From positions 62,001 to 126,000 of the forward strand of contig NZ_QLMJ01000022.1 in NCBI RefSeq assembly GCF_003259845.1: a DNA stretch of 64,000 nucleotides. The letters run 5' to 3'. Every line of letters starts with the position of its first letter. Position 1 is the first letter of the stretch. Source of the DNA: Actinoplanes lutulentus. GTDB lineage: Bacteria > Actinomycetota > Actinomycetes > Mycobacteriales > Micromonosporaceae. This document shows positions 34,106 to 43,664 of the stretch, one piece after another. Under the pieces are notes generated by a model, which saw only the letters and a list, made by a program, of their open reading frames with translations, ran no database searches and was not told where the DNA came from. The position numbers were made by a program, and so were the translations under genes.

Positions 34106-34561
34106 GTGACGATCATCGGGGAGTTCGGCCGCCAGGTGGGACCGCTGCGCCGTGCGCTGCTGCGCGCGACCCGCGCCGCGGACGGCCTGCCCGACCTGCC
34201 CGAGGCGCACATCGAGGTGCTGCGGGCGCTCACCGGACAAGACGGTCTGAGCACCGTCGAGGTGGCCGAACGCCTCCGCCTCGCCCGCCCCACGGTCAGC
34301 AACCTGCTCGGCGCCATGGAACGCGGCGGCCTCGTCGAGCTGATCCGCGACGGCACCGACCGCCGGCGGGTCACCATCAAGATCTCGGCGTACGCCGCCG
34401 ACCTGCTGATCCGTTACGACACGGCCTGCGAGAACGCCCTGGCCGAGGCGGTCGCCCGGCTCGGAGCGGACGACCGCGCCGCTCTGGAACGCATCGTGCC
34501 GGTCCTCCCGCAGCTGACCGAGCTGCTCTGCGATCCCTGTGAACCCGGGAGTGCCCGATGA
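34106..34561 (+). CDS. MarR-family transcriptional regulator
   Basis: The 151-aa protein has the MarR winged helix (LPEAHIEVLRAL, STVEVAERLRLARPTVSNLLGAMERGGLVE, DRRRVTIKIS) and long dimer helices at both ends. GTG 34106 has no clear SD and may be leaderless. It overlaps the CofH-like gene by 4 bp (ATGA). The overlap and the upstream palindrome suggest that it controls a three-gene unit with the CofH-like protein and a flavin monooxygenase. Confidence 0.88.
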   Translation: MTIIGEFGRQVGPLRRALLRATRAADGLPDLPEAHIEVLRALTGQDGLSTVEVAERLRLARPTVSNLLGAMERGGLVELIRDGTDRRRVTIKISAYAADLLIRYDTACENALAEAVARLGADDRAALERIVPVLPQLTELLCDPCEPGSAR

Positions 34562-35544
34562 CGACGTCCCTGACCGACGCCGAAGCGGTGGAGTTGCTCG
34601 GCGCCGACGGCCAGGACCTGGAGGACCTGTGCGCCCGCGCCGACGCGGTCCGCCGCGAGCTCGTCGGTGACCAGGTCACCTTCGTGGTCAACCGCAACCT
34701 GAACACCGAACGTGTCGGCGCCGACCTGTCGCTGGTGCACGACCTCGTCGTCGAGGCCGCGAGCCTGGGCGCGACCGAGGTCTGCGTGCAGAACCCGTTG
34801 CCCGCCGGCGCGCCCGACGACGGTTACCTCGACCTGGTGCGGACCATCGCCGGCGCCGCTCCGGGGATCCACCTGCACGCGTTCCGGCCCGCCGAGGTCG
34901 CCGACGCCGCCGCCCGGCTGGGCATCAGCCCGCGCTCGTTCCTGGAACGGGCCCGGGACGCCGGATTGGGCTCGGTTCCCGGCACGGCGGCGAAGATCTT
35001 GGACGACGATGTGCGTACCCGGCTCGCCGGCGGCCCCGACATGCCCGTCGCCCGCTGGGTCGAGCTGATCACCACGGCGCACGAGGCCGGGCTCACGTCC
35101 ACCTCGACGATGCTCTACGGGCACATCGAAACCCCCGCCCAGCAGGTCGCCCACCTGCGGCTTCTCGCCGCGATCGCGGAGAAGACAGGTGGGTTCACCG
35201 AATTCATCGCGATGCCGTTCCCGCCCGCGCCAGGCGCGGCGCTCCCGGTCAATTCACGCCCTTCGGTACGCGAGACCCGCGCGCTCACGGCCGTATCGAG
35301 ACTGGTGCTGGCCGGCCGGATCAACCACATCCAGGCGCCGTGGCCCAAAGTCGGCACCGCCGTCGCTATCCAGCTGCTGCGCGGCGGGGCGGACGACCTC
35401 GGCGGGCTGTTGATCGACGGCGTCCTCGACCCGTCGGCCGGCCAGGAGCAGGGCATTTCGCTGACCCGGGACGACGTCGCGACGATCGCCGCCGAGCTGG
35501 GGCGCCCGGCACGGCAGCGCACCACCCGGTACGACCTGTTATGA
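34558..35544 (+). CDS. CofH-like protein lacking the radical-SAM cysteine motif
   Basis: The 328-aa protein follows the C-terminal half of FO synthase (CofH/FbiC) along its length: VTFVVNRNLN, LGATEVCVQ, HLHAFRPAEV, GLGSVPGTAAKILDD, TSTMLYGHIETP, GGFTEFIAMPF, GRINHIQAPWPKVG, GADDLGG and the final GRPARQRTTRY. Directly after VVNRNLN the segment that should carry CxxxCxxC is missing; the sequence reads TERVGADLSLVHDLV. Without these cysteines it cannot hold the radical-SAM 4Fe-4S cluster, so it cannot work as normal CofH. A binding or reassigned role is possible. It is translationally coupled to the MarR gene. Confidence 0.82.
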   Translation: MTTSLTDAEAVELLGADGQDLEDLCARADAVRRELVGDQVTFVVNRNLNTERVGADLSLVHDLVVEAASLGATEVCVQNPLPAGAPDDGYLDLVRTIAGAAPGIHLHAFRPAEVADAAARLGISPRSFLERARDAGLGSVPGTAAKILDDDVRTRLAGGPDMPVARWVELITTAHEAGLTSTSTMLYGHIETPAQQVAHLRLLAAIAEKTGGFTEFIAMPFPPAPGAALPVNSRPSVRETRALTAVSRLVLAGRINHIQAPWPKVGTAVAIQLLRGGADDLGGLLIDGVLDPSAGQEQGISLTRDDVATIAAELGRPARQRTTRYDLL

Positions 35545-35557
35545 CGGGCGATCTGAC

Positions 35558-36961
35558 ATGACGGACGTTGACGTCGTCGTGGTCGGCGCCGGACTGGCCG
35601 GGATCGGCGCGGCCATCGAGCTGTCCGGTCGCGACGAGACGTTCGTGGTGCTCGAACGGGCCGCCGACGTGGGCGGGACGTGGCGTGACAACACCTATCC
35701 CGGTGTCGCGTGTGACGTACCCTCGCATCTTTATGCCTTTGCCCATTCGCCCAATCCGGCCTGGTCGCGGACGTTCGCGCCGGGGCACGAGATTCAGGCG
35801 TACCTTCGTGGGCTGGCCGCGCGGCCGGCAGTGGCGCCGCATCTGCGGTTCGGGCATGAGGTGACGGCGGCGGTCTACTCCGCGGGCCGGTGGCACGTCA
35901 CCACGACGCGGGGAACGTTCCGCTGCCGGGTCCTGGTGCTGGCGGCCGGGCGGCTCACCGAGCCCAAGATTCCCGACATCTCCGGAATTTCGGTGCCGGC
36001 ATTCCACACCGCCCGGTGGGATCACAGTGTCGACCTCGACGGCGCCCGCGTCGGCGTCGTCGGCACCGGCGCGTCGGCGATCCAGGTCATCCCGTCGCTG
36101 GTCGACCGGGTCAAGCACCTGACGGTCTTCGCGCGCAGCAACCCGTACGTCATCCCGCGCAACGACCACGCACATGCCGCCGCGGACGCGGCGGAGATCC
36201 TTCGGGTACGCGAAGAGGCCTTCACCGGTCTCGAACAGGGCATCGCCGCCCGCCGCCGTGAGCCCGCCGCACTGGCCGAGCTGCGTTCCCGGGCGCTCGG
36301 GCATCTCGCCGCGCAGGTGCCCGACCCTTCGTTGCGCGCCCGGCTGACCCCGGATTACGAGGTCGGGTGCAAGCGGATCCTGCTGTCGGACACGTTCTAC
36401 CCGGCGATGGGCCGTGACGAGGTGACCCTGGCGGGCGCGCTGGACCGTTTCGACGGCCAGACGGCGATCGCTCGTGACGGGCATCGCGCGGAGATCGACG
36501 TGCTGGTGTTCGCCACGGGCTTCCATTCGACGCAGCAGCCGTATGCCTCCCGGATCACCGGCCGGGACGGGCTGCTGCTGTCCCAGGCCTGGGAGCAGGG
36601 CATGGTGTCGCACGCGTCGACGGTGGTGCACGGGTTCCCGAACATGTTCGTCCTCGACGGCCCGAACGCGGCGCTCGGGCACAACTCCGCTGTCCACGTG
36701 ATCGAGAGCCAGCTGTCCTACCTGGTCGGAGCGTTGGACCACCTCGGCCGTGTCGACGGTCCGCTGGAGGTGACGGCGCGGGCGCAGGAGGCGTACACCC
36801 GCGACATCGACACCATGGCGTCGCGGACCGTGTGGCTGCGCGGGGGATGCACAAGCTGGTACGTGGATCCGCGCAGCGGCCGCCTGACCCTGCTGTGGCC
36901 CAGCACCGCAACCGAGTTCCGCGAGCGCAACGGCCGCTTCGACCCAGCCCCGTTCGGCTGA
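35558..36961 (+). CDS. Flavin-containing / Baeyer-Villiger-type monooxygenase
   Basis: The 467-aa protein has the FAD motif VVGAGLAGIGAA, the ADVGGTWRDNTYPGVACDVPSH stretch of class B monooxygenases and the NADPH motif VVGTGASAIQ. The Baeyer-Villiger fingerprint FxGxxxHxxxW is altered: the region reads ISVPAFHTARWD, keeping H and W but not F and G. It would insert oxygen into a ketone, amine or sulfide using NADPH; the substrate is unknown. It starts 13 bp after the CofH-like gene in the MarR operon. Confidence 0.88.
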   Translation: MTDVDVVVVGAGLAGIGAAIELSGRDETFVVLERAADVGGTWRDNTYPGVACDVPSHLYAFAHSPNPAWSRTFAPGHEIQAYLRGLAARPAVAPHLRFGHEVTAAVYSAGRWHVTTTRGTFRCRVLVLAAGRLTEPKIPDISGISVPAFHTARWDHSVDLDGARVGVVGTGASAIQVIPSLVDRVKHLTVFARSNPYVIPRNDHAHAAADAAEILRVREEAFTGLEQGIAARRREPAALAELRSRALGHLAAQVPDPSLRARLTPDYEVGCKRILLSDTFYPAMGRDEVTLAGALDRFDGQTAIARDGHRAEIDVLVFATGFHSTQQPYASRITGRDGLLLSQAWEQGMVSHASTVVHGFPNMFVLDGPNAALGHNSAVHVIESQLSYLVGALDHLGRVDGPLEVTARAQEAYTRDIDTMASRTVWLRGGCTSWYVDPRSGRLTLLWPSTATEFRERNGRFDPAPFG

Positions 36962-36966
36962 TCCTC

Positions 36967-37209
36967 GTGCCCACGTCCACCAGCACCGACGCGGCCCGGA
37001 CCGGCATCGGCGAGGACGCGATCCCGTACCCCTGCTGCGCCTACGGCGCAACGGAGGGTGTCGCTTACGCGCAGACGGCCCGCCGGCCGGCGAGGTTCCA
37101 CGAGGGCGAACCCGGAGATCATCTGGAGTATCAGGTCACCCTGTGGCCGGCAAGCGCCGAAGCCGGCGTGCGAGTCCTGAAGCACGGCAAGTCACCGTGG
37201 GCCTACTGA
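36967..37209 (+). CDS. Small hypothetical protein (80 aa)
   Basis: GTG 36967 begins 5 bp after the monooxygenase stop. The product contains AIPYPCCAYGATEG and ends VLKHGKSPWAY. I recognise no family. It could be a short fourth gene of the MarR unit or the remnant of a longer gene; the clean stop and close spacing favour translation, but there is no obvious SD. Confidence 0.4.
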   Translation: MPTSTSTDAARTGIGEDAIPYPCCAYGATEGVAYAQTARRPARFHEGEPGDHLEYQVTLWPASAEAGVRVLKHGKSPWAY

Positions 37210-37360
37210 CGCGCAGCAGAAAGCGCTAAAACTGTCATTCCTGTGCAATTTCTGGTAAGCGCCGGATCGGGGTCGGCAAGTCGATTTTTCCGTCATTTCT
37301 TGATGTGAAAATCGGGCGGGTGACATCGTCGATTCTGGTTTCGCCGCGGACAATGGAGGT

Positions 37361-38044
<684 letters not shown>

Positions 38045-38064
38045 ACGAGGTAAAGCCGCCGCCC

Positions 38065-38637
38065 TCAGGGAGCCGCCGTTGCCTCGCGCAGTGAGATTCG
38101 CAGTGCTCCCGGTGCAGCGCCCCCCGACGTGAGTGCCTCGTGTGCCTGCTCGTCGGTCAGTTCTCGTCTGCTCAGCGCGCTCACCCCGGCGGCCGGCAAG
38201 CCGTCGTGGTCGCGGCACAGCCATATCCCCGGTACCGGCGCGGGGTTGGACGGCAACCGCTCCAGGTATCGCATCACCAGCGTCTCGTCGTGCGACCTGC
38301 CGGACAGTGTCAGGACGAGCTGGCCTTCCCGGTGCAGCGAGCCCGCATAGCTGAGGTCGGTCACCGCCCCGTCCGGATGGGTTTCGTGCTGCTCAGCGAC
38401 CACCTTGAGGGCGTTCCGGAAACCCGGCCGGATCGTGAGCGTGGCACGCCCGAGAATGAGCTGGCCCTGCCGGAAGGTGTAGTGGCATTCGTACCAGGTC
38501 CCGACCAGGTGGCGGTTCCGGCGGCGGGAGCGGAGGTACCGGACCGGCGACGACCACCACGTCACCGACGCGCCCAGCAGTGCCCCCACGAAAGTTACGA
38601 TGATCCAGTTAGGTTCGTGCGAGAGACTGTCGAGCAT
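38065..38637 (-). CDS. Single-pass membrane protein of unknown function
   Basis: From ATG 38637 the product has 190 aa with one N-terminal membrane helix (NWIIVTFVGALLGASVTWW), then a basic stop-transfer (RYLRSRRRNRH). A beta-rich cytoplasmic domain begins HLVGTWYECHYTFRQGQLILGRATL and continues with GSLHREGQLVLTLSGRSHDETLVMRYL. It looks like a lipocalin-like or SMODS-associated sensor fold, but I cannot assign a family. It is divergent from the TolB-like gene by 70 bp. Confidence 0.65.
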   Translation of the reverse strand: MLDSLSHEPNWIIVTFVGALLGASVTWWSSPVRYLRSRRRNRHLVGTWYECHYTFRQGQLILGRATLTIRPGFRNALKVVAEQHETHPDGAVTDLSYAGSLHREGQLVLTLSGRSHDETLVMRYLERLPSNPAPVPGIWLCRDHDGLPAAGVSALSRRELTDEQAHEALTSGGAAPGALRISLREATAAP

Positions 38638-38707
38638 CCAAGATTCCGTTCTTGTCCGGCTGACCAGTCCAGCTGAATTCAGCGTGGTGGCAGCTGTCAA
38701 ACCCGGA

Positions 38708-39640
38708 ATGTCGTTACTGCATGTGGGAGCAATCTTGGCCTTCGCACGAACTCTCGCCGACGGGCAGCAGTGCCGGATCCGGGTCTACGAGATCGCCACC
38801 GGCGCCGACATCATCGTGCACACCAGCGACACGATCCTCTACGAAGCGCCGAACTGGACCGCCGACGACCAGCTCATCCTCAACGGCGACGGCCTGCTCT
38901 GGAGCCTGCCCGCCGACGGCTCCGGCAATCCTGAGCTGATCACGCTTGACGGCGTACCCGAGCTGAACAATGACCACGTCCTCGCGCCGGACGGAAAGCC
39001 GGACGGAAAGCCGATCGGGCAGACGGTTTTTTTGTCCGCGAACGACGGGCACATCTATGAGGCATCGCTGCGTGGCGGGCCCGGGCGCCGGATCACGCAC
39101 GAGCCCGGCCGGATGCACTTCCTGCACGGCGTCAGCCCGGACGGCACCACGCTCGCCTACGTCAGCATCGAGAACGAGCAGTGGCACACCGGCACCCTGC
39201 GCACGATCAGCGTCGACGGCACCCAGGACTCTCCGCTCACCACCGGTGCCGGACCCGACGACGGCCCGGAATACGACCCGGCCGGCGACTGGATCTATTT
39301 CAACACCGAACGCTTCTCCAGCGAGAGCGAGCCCGGCCACGCGCAGATCGCCCGCATCCGCCCGGACGGCACCGGCCTGGAACAGCTCACCACCGACGAC
39401 CACGTCAACTGGTTCCCGCACCTGTCCCCGGACGGCCGGCACGCGGTCTACCTGAGCTTCCCGCCCGGCACCACAGGTCACCCCGCCGACCTCCCGGTCC
39501 GGCTGCGGCTGGTGAACAACGACGACTGGCAGGATGCCGCGACCATCGTCGAGCTCGACGGCGGCCAGGGCACGATCAACGTCAACAGCTGGTCCCCGGA
39601 CGGCACCCGGTTCGCGTACATCGACTACCCCACCCGATAA
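38708..39640 (+). CDS. TolB-like beta-propeller protein
   Basis: From ATG 38708 the protein has 310 aa and repeated PD40/WD40-like blades (SPDGTTLAYVS, DPAGDWIYFNTE, SPDGRHAVYLSF, SPDGTRFAYIDY). It has no signal peptide from this start, so it is probably cytoplasmic. A 12-bp duplication (GGACGGAAAGCC twice) encodes PDGKPDGKP in one loop, followed by a run of seven T. The gene leads a run with an MFS gene (3 bp gap) and the DUF6493 gene. Confidence 0.75.
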   Translation: MSLLHVGAILAFARTLADGQQCRIRVYEIATGADIIVHTSDTILYEAPNWTADDQLILNGDGLLWSLPADGSGNPELITLDGVPELNNDHVLAPDGKPDGKPIGQTVFLSANDGHIYEASLRGGPGRRITHEPGRMHFLHGVSPDGTTLAYVSIENEQWHTGTLRTISVDGTQDSPLTTGAGPDDGPEYDPAGDWIYFNTERFSSESEPGHAQIARIRPDGTGLEQLTTDDHVNWFPHLSPDGRHAVYLSFPPGTTGHPADLPVRLRLVNNDDWQDAATIVELDGGQGTINVNSWSPDGTRFAYIDYPTR

Positions 39641-39643
39641 ACA

Positions 39644-40861
39644 GTGCCGGTCCTGACGCGTTACCTCCTGGCCGCGATCGGCGCGCGCCTCGCCGACGAG
39701 GGCGCCCGAGTAGCGATCGTCCTGCTCGCGATCGAACAGACCGGTCGCGCCAGCGTCGGCGGCCTGCTGGTCGCGGCACTGATGGTTCCGCACGTGGCCG
39801 CCGCACCTCTGGCCGGCGCCGCCGCTGACCGCGCTCGCCGTCGCAAGCCGCTCTACCTCTCCGCCTTCGTGATCTACGCGCTGTCCCTGACCGGAGCGGC
39901 CCTGCTGGTCGGCCCGGTCACCTGGGCCGCCGCGATCCTGCTCCTCACCGGCGGCTGCGTCGCGCCACTGCTCTTCGGCGGTCTGAGCAGCCTGCTCCGC
40001 GAGCTGGCCCCCGGCGACGCCGGTCGCGCCTTCGGCTACGACGCGACCACCTACTCCGTCGCCGGGATCACCGGTCCCGCCCTCGCCGCGGTGGTCGCCG
40101 GCTTTGCCGGCCCCGCCTGGTCGCTGGTCACCCTGGGCGCGTTCGCCCTGCTGGGCGCGCTGGCCTTCCTCACCCTCCCGTTGGGCATGCGCCCTTCTTG
40201 GGTACGCCCGGAGCGCATCAGCAGGCCGTTCAGCGCTGTCTCGGTGATGATCCGCAAGCCCCGCCTCGCCGCGGTGACCGCCACGACCGGCATCAGCCAG
40301 TTCGGCTTCGGGGCGCTGCCCCTGGCGGCCGCGGCGATCGCCACGGCCCGCCACGATCCGCCGCTCACCGGTCTGATCATGGCGGTCACGGCTGCCGGGA
40401 GCCTCGTCGGTTCGCTGCTCACGACCCGGATCCCGGTGGTGCACCGGCATCCGGAGCGCACGTTGCTGATCTGCACGGCGGCGATGTCCGTGGCGTTCCT
40501 GCCACCGGTGTTCCTGCCCGGCACGTGGCCGCTGCTGGCCGCCGCGGGCCTGCTGATGGGACCGACCACGGTGGCCCTCTTCTCGGTCCGCGACCGCGAG
40601 TCCCCGCCGGAGGTCCGTACCCAGGTCTTCACGCTCGGCGCGGGCATCAAGGTGACCTCCGCGGCGGCCGGCGCAGCCGCGGGCGGCCTGCTGTCCGGCG
40701 CCGGATCAGCCCCGCTGCTGGCGGTGATCGCGGGTGGACAGCTGGTGGCCGCTCTGACCGGCGTGCTCATCCTGCGCCGGGGACGCCGGCCCGGCGACGA
40801 CCACGAGAACTCGGCCCTGATCGATTCCCGGCCGCGCGGAAATGTCGTACCCAAGAATTAG
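39644..40861 (+). CDS. MFS transporter
   Basis: The 405-aa protein has about 12 membrane helices and an MFS loop (PLAGAAADRARRRKPLYLSAFVIYAL). The second half starts near VMIRKPRLAAVTATTGISQ. It is of the drug-efflux type with unknown substrate. GTG 39644 lies 3 bp after the TolB-like stop, indicating coupled translation. The tail after residue 380 is hydrophilic. Confidence 0.8.
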   Translation: MPVLTRYLLAAIGARLADEGARVAIVLLAIEQTGRASVGGLLVAALMVPHVAAAPLAGAAADRARRRKPLYLSAFVIYALSLTGAALLVGPVTWAAAILLLTGGCVAPLLFGGLSSLLRELAPGDAGRAFGYDATTYSVAGITGPALAAVVAGFAGPAWSLVTLGAFALLGALAFLTLPLGMRPSWVRPERISRPFSAVSVMIRKPRLAAVTATTGISQFGFGALPLAAAAIATARHDPPLTGLIMAVTAAGSLVGSLLTTRIPVVHRHPERTLLICTAAMSVAFLPPVFLPGTWPLLAAAGLLMGPTTVALFSVRDRESPPEVRTQVFTLGAGIKVTSAAAGAAAGGLLSGAGSAPLLAVIAGGQLVAALTGVLILRRGRRPGDDHENSALIDSRPRGNVVPKN

Positions 40862-40871
40862 GTTTGCGGGC

Positions 40872-43646
40872 ATGAGTTTGACCTGGACGGATCTGGACGA
40901 TCTGGCGAGGCGACCGGCCTACGGGCAGATCACCTCGCGCCTGCTGGCGATGAGCGAGGCCGAGCGGCTGGCGTTCGTCGCCGAGCTGGATTCCGGGATG
41001 CCGGGCGGCCTCGCGCAGGACCGGTGGGAGAGCCGCGATCATTACCCCGCCTCGGGTTACGCCCTCGCCGTGATCGCCTGTGCGCCGTCGGCGGCGCGAG
41101 CTGCCACGATGCTCACCCGGCGTGGCATGCGCGACGGCTGGGGTGAGGTGCCCGCGGCCCGTGTCACGGCGATCGCCGCGGCCCGTGAGATCACCTGGCT
41201 GGCCGATCTCGGGGCGCGCCTGGCCGTGAAGTTGCCGGCCAGGGACGTCTGGGCCGGTCAGTGGGGATTCGTGGCGGCCATGCTGGACGGTTCGCCGTCG
41301 CTGGCCCCGCGCACCGAGGGTTTCGTGCGAGGCTGGCTCACCCACCTGCACGACAGCCAGGGCAACCGGAGTCACCCGACGGCCGAGGTGTTCGGGTCCA
41401 GCCCCTATCTTGACGTGCTCCTTCCCGCGGTCTTCGAGACGGACGGTCTCGGCGGCGCGCTGACCGGGAGTTACTGGACGGGCAGCGAGTGGACCGCGGA
41501 GCCCTGGTTCCCCGGTGTCGTCGCGCGGCTGGTGGCCGAGGGCCGCCTCGATCGCGCGCGGATCCTCGCCGCCACGGTCGACCGTCTGGTGCGCGGCGAC
41601 CGCCCGGCCTGGTTGCGGCCGTTCGCCCTGCTGCACGACGCGCTAGCCCCGACGGTCGACGAGCTGGCGCCGGCAGCGCTTGATTACGCGCGGCTTCTCA
41701 CCGAGGCGCCGTCGGCGATCGCCGGGTTGGGCCAGCGGGCCTTGCGGGTCGTCGACGACGCCGGGCTCCTCGATGTCGAGACGGTGCTGGAGACGAGTGG
41801 GGCGGTGCTTTTGCGTACCGAAAAGGTCCTGGTCAAGGCGCAGCTCTCCTGGCTGGAGAGAGTCGCGCGCCGCGAGCCGGACCGGGTCGGGGAGGTCGTG
41901 GAGGCGGTTGCGGTGGCGTTCGGGCACCCGACGTTCGACGTGCAGGAGCGCGCGCTGACCCTGATCGGCCGGCACATCGCGCGGGTCGACGCGGAGACCG
42001 TCACGAGGCTGGTCGATGCGGCCGCGGGGCTCGGCGGCGACCTGCCGGCCCGCGCCCACGAGATGTTCGGCGTGGTGCTGCCCCCGTCTGAGGTGGCCGG
42101 CATGCCGCCGGTGCTGGTGACACCCGCGCCGGTCGCGTCGATGCCGCCACCTATCAGTGATGCCTCCGAGCTCGCGGCCGAGATCGCGGCGCTGTTGCAC
42201 GACGAGACCGCTGTGGTGTGGGAGCGGGTGCTGGCCGCGCTGGTGGCGCTGCCCGCTGCCGGGGTGCCGCTGGATGGCGTGTTGCGGCCGGTGCTGGAGC
42301 GGTATTCCTTTGAGCTGACCGATCCCGGCTGGCATGGACAGCTGCTGCGGACCGCGAGGCTCGGCGACGCGATGAGAGCCATCGTCAATCCCGCCACCAG
42401 CAACGACGTGCCGGCGCCGGGTGCGCTGCGGGAGGCCTGGCTGATCGGCGCCGGTGAGCAGAAATCGCTGCGCGGCGGGCCGGGGAGCGTGCTCGGGCTG
42501 CGCATCCGGGAGGTGGCGGACCGGTTCGCGGCGCAGCCGGTTGCCGAGTTGATGGCCACGCCCACGGCGGTGAACGGAAGCTTGGACGCCGCTGTCCTGC
42601 TGGAACGGCTCCTCCGGGCCGAGGCCGCGGGCCGGGAGCCGTGGCCGGTCGACGTCGAGCAGGCACTGCTGCGGGTGCCGCGCGACGTCGACGCCGAGGT
42701 GGTGACCCGGGCGGCGGAGCTGACGTCGGTGGCGGGCCGGCAGTTCGCCGACTGGCTCAAGGGCGGCGGGCTTCCCGACCCGGTGAGCACCCGGTTCGAG
42801 CAGGTCGGCAAGGACGGGCGTTATGCGTACGGTGGCAGGCCGCCGGTCACCCGCCGCGTCGTCGCCAGGCTCGACCAGGCACGGGCCGGGGGAGAGGGCA
42901 CCCTGCTGGAGGCGGGGCTGGTCAACCTGGATCGCAGCAACGTGCCGGTCTACTACCCGCACGACTTCTCGGCACCCGCCGACATCACCGCCGTGGTGTT
43001 GCCGCAGCACCGGGAGGTGACGGCGGCCTGGGTGCTGCCCGCGCTCGCCTCCCTCGCCGACATGGATCAGCGCGGCGTCGGGCCGCTGCTGCCGCTGCTG
43101 GCCGAGTGCTCGGGCCCGATCGGTCCGGCCATGACGTTGGCGGTGGCTTACGTGCTGGGCGCCCGCCACGACACCGACCGGCTCTCGGCGGTCGACGCCT
43201 TCCTGATCCTGGCCGCCGGCGAGGACCCGATCGATGCGGCGGACGCAGGGGCGGGCCGGATCGATGCGGCGGCGGGGGCCGGCGGCGGAATCGGTGCGGC
43301 TGCGGGCGGCGGCGGCGGGATCGGTGCGGGAGTGGGTGCGGAGCTGGGGAGTCTGTGTGCTGACGGCACTCTCAAGCTGACCAGGGTGGTTCCCGGGCTG
43401 GCCGACATCCACCGTGGCGGCGCGGCCGGGGCGCTGTGGGAGCTGATCCTCGCGGCGCTGCCGCAGCTGTTGCCGCACGCCCCGCGTGGTCTGCCCGACC
43501 TGCTGCAGCTCGCCACCCAGGTCGCGGGTGATCTCGCCGCCCGCGACCTGATTCCCGAGCTGGCCGCCACGGCGGCGAGACCGGGCAGCAGCCGGCTGAC
43601 AAAGGAGGCCCGGCGACTACAGACCGTCCTCGCCGGACCGGCCTGA
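40872..43646 (+). CDS. DUF6493-family helical-repeat protein
   Basis: From ATG 40872 the 924-aa protein is almost entirely helical and HEAT-like, matching DUF6493 proteins of actinomycetes (WTDLDDLARRPAYGQITSRLLAMSEAERLAFVAEL; DRARILAATVDRLVRGDRPAWLRPF). The function of the family is unknown. Near residues 790-825 a Gly/Ala-rich repeat (GAGRIDAAAGAGGGIGAAAG type) interrupts the helical part. It lies 10 bp after the MFS gene and is probably co-transcribed with it. Confidence 0.75.
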   Translation: MSLTWTDLDDLARRPAYGQITSRLLAMSEAERLAFVAELDSGMPGGLAQDRWESRDHYPASGYALAVIACAPSAARAATMLTRRGMRDGWGEVPAARVTAIAAAREITWLADLGARLAVKLPARDVWAGQWGFVAAMLDGSPSLAPRTEGFVRGWLTHLHDSQGNRSHPTAEVFGSSPYLDVLLPAVFETDGLGGALTGSYWTGSEWTAEPWFPGVVARLVAEGRLDRARILAATVDRLVRGDRPAWLRPFALLHDALAPTVDELAPAALDYARLLTEAPSAIAGLGQRALRVVDDAGLLDVETVLETSGAVLLRTEKVLVKAQLSWLERVARREPDRVGEVVEAVAVAFGHPTFDVQERALTLIGRHIARVDAETVTRLVDAAAGLGGDLPARAHEMFGVVLPPSEVAGMPPVLVTPAPVASMPPPISDASELAAEIAALLHDETAVVWERVLAALVALPAAGVPLDGVLRPVLERYSFELTDPGWHGQLLRTARLGDAMRAIVNPATSNDVPAPGALREAWLIGAGEQKSLRGGPGSVLGLRIREVADRFAAQPVAELMATPTAVNGSLDAAVLLERLLRAEAAGREPWPVDVEQALLRVPRDVDAEVVTRAAELTSVAGRQFADWLKGGGLPDPVSTRFEQVGKDGRYAYGGRPPVTRRVVARLDQARAGGEGTLLEAGLVNLDRSNVPVYYPHDFSAPADITAVVLPQHREVTAAWVLPALASLADMDQRGVGPLLPLLAECSGPIGPAMTLAVAYVLGARHDTDRLSAVDAFLILAAGEDPIDAADAGAGRIDAAAGAGGGIGAAAGGGGGIGAGVGAELGSLCADGTLKLTRVVPGLADIHRGGAAGALWELILAALPQLLPHAPRGLPDLLQLATQVAGDLAARDLIPELAATAARPGSSRLTKEARRLQTVLAGPA

Positions 43647-43664
43647 AACCTGGTCCGGACCACG

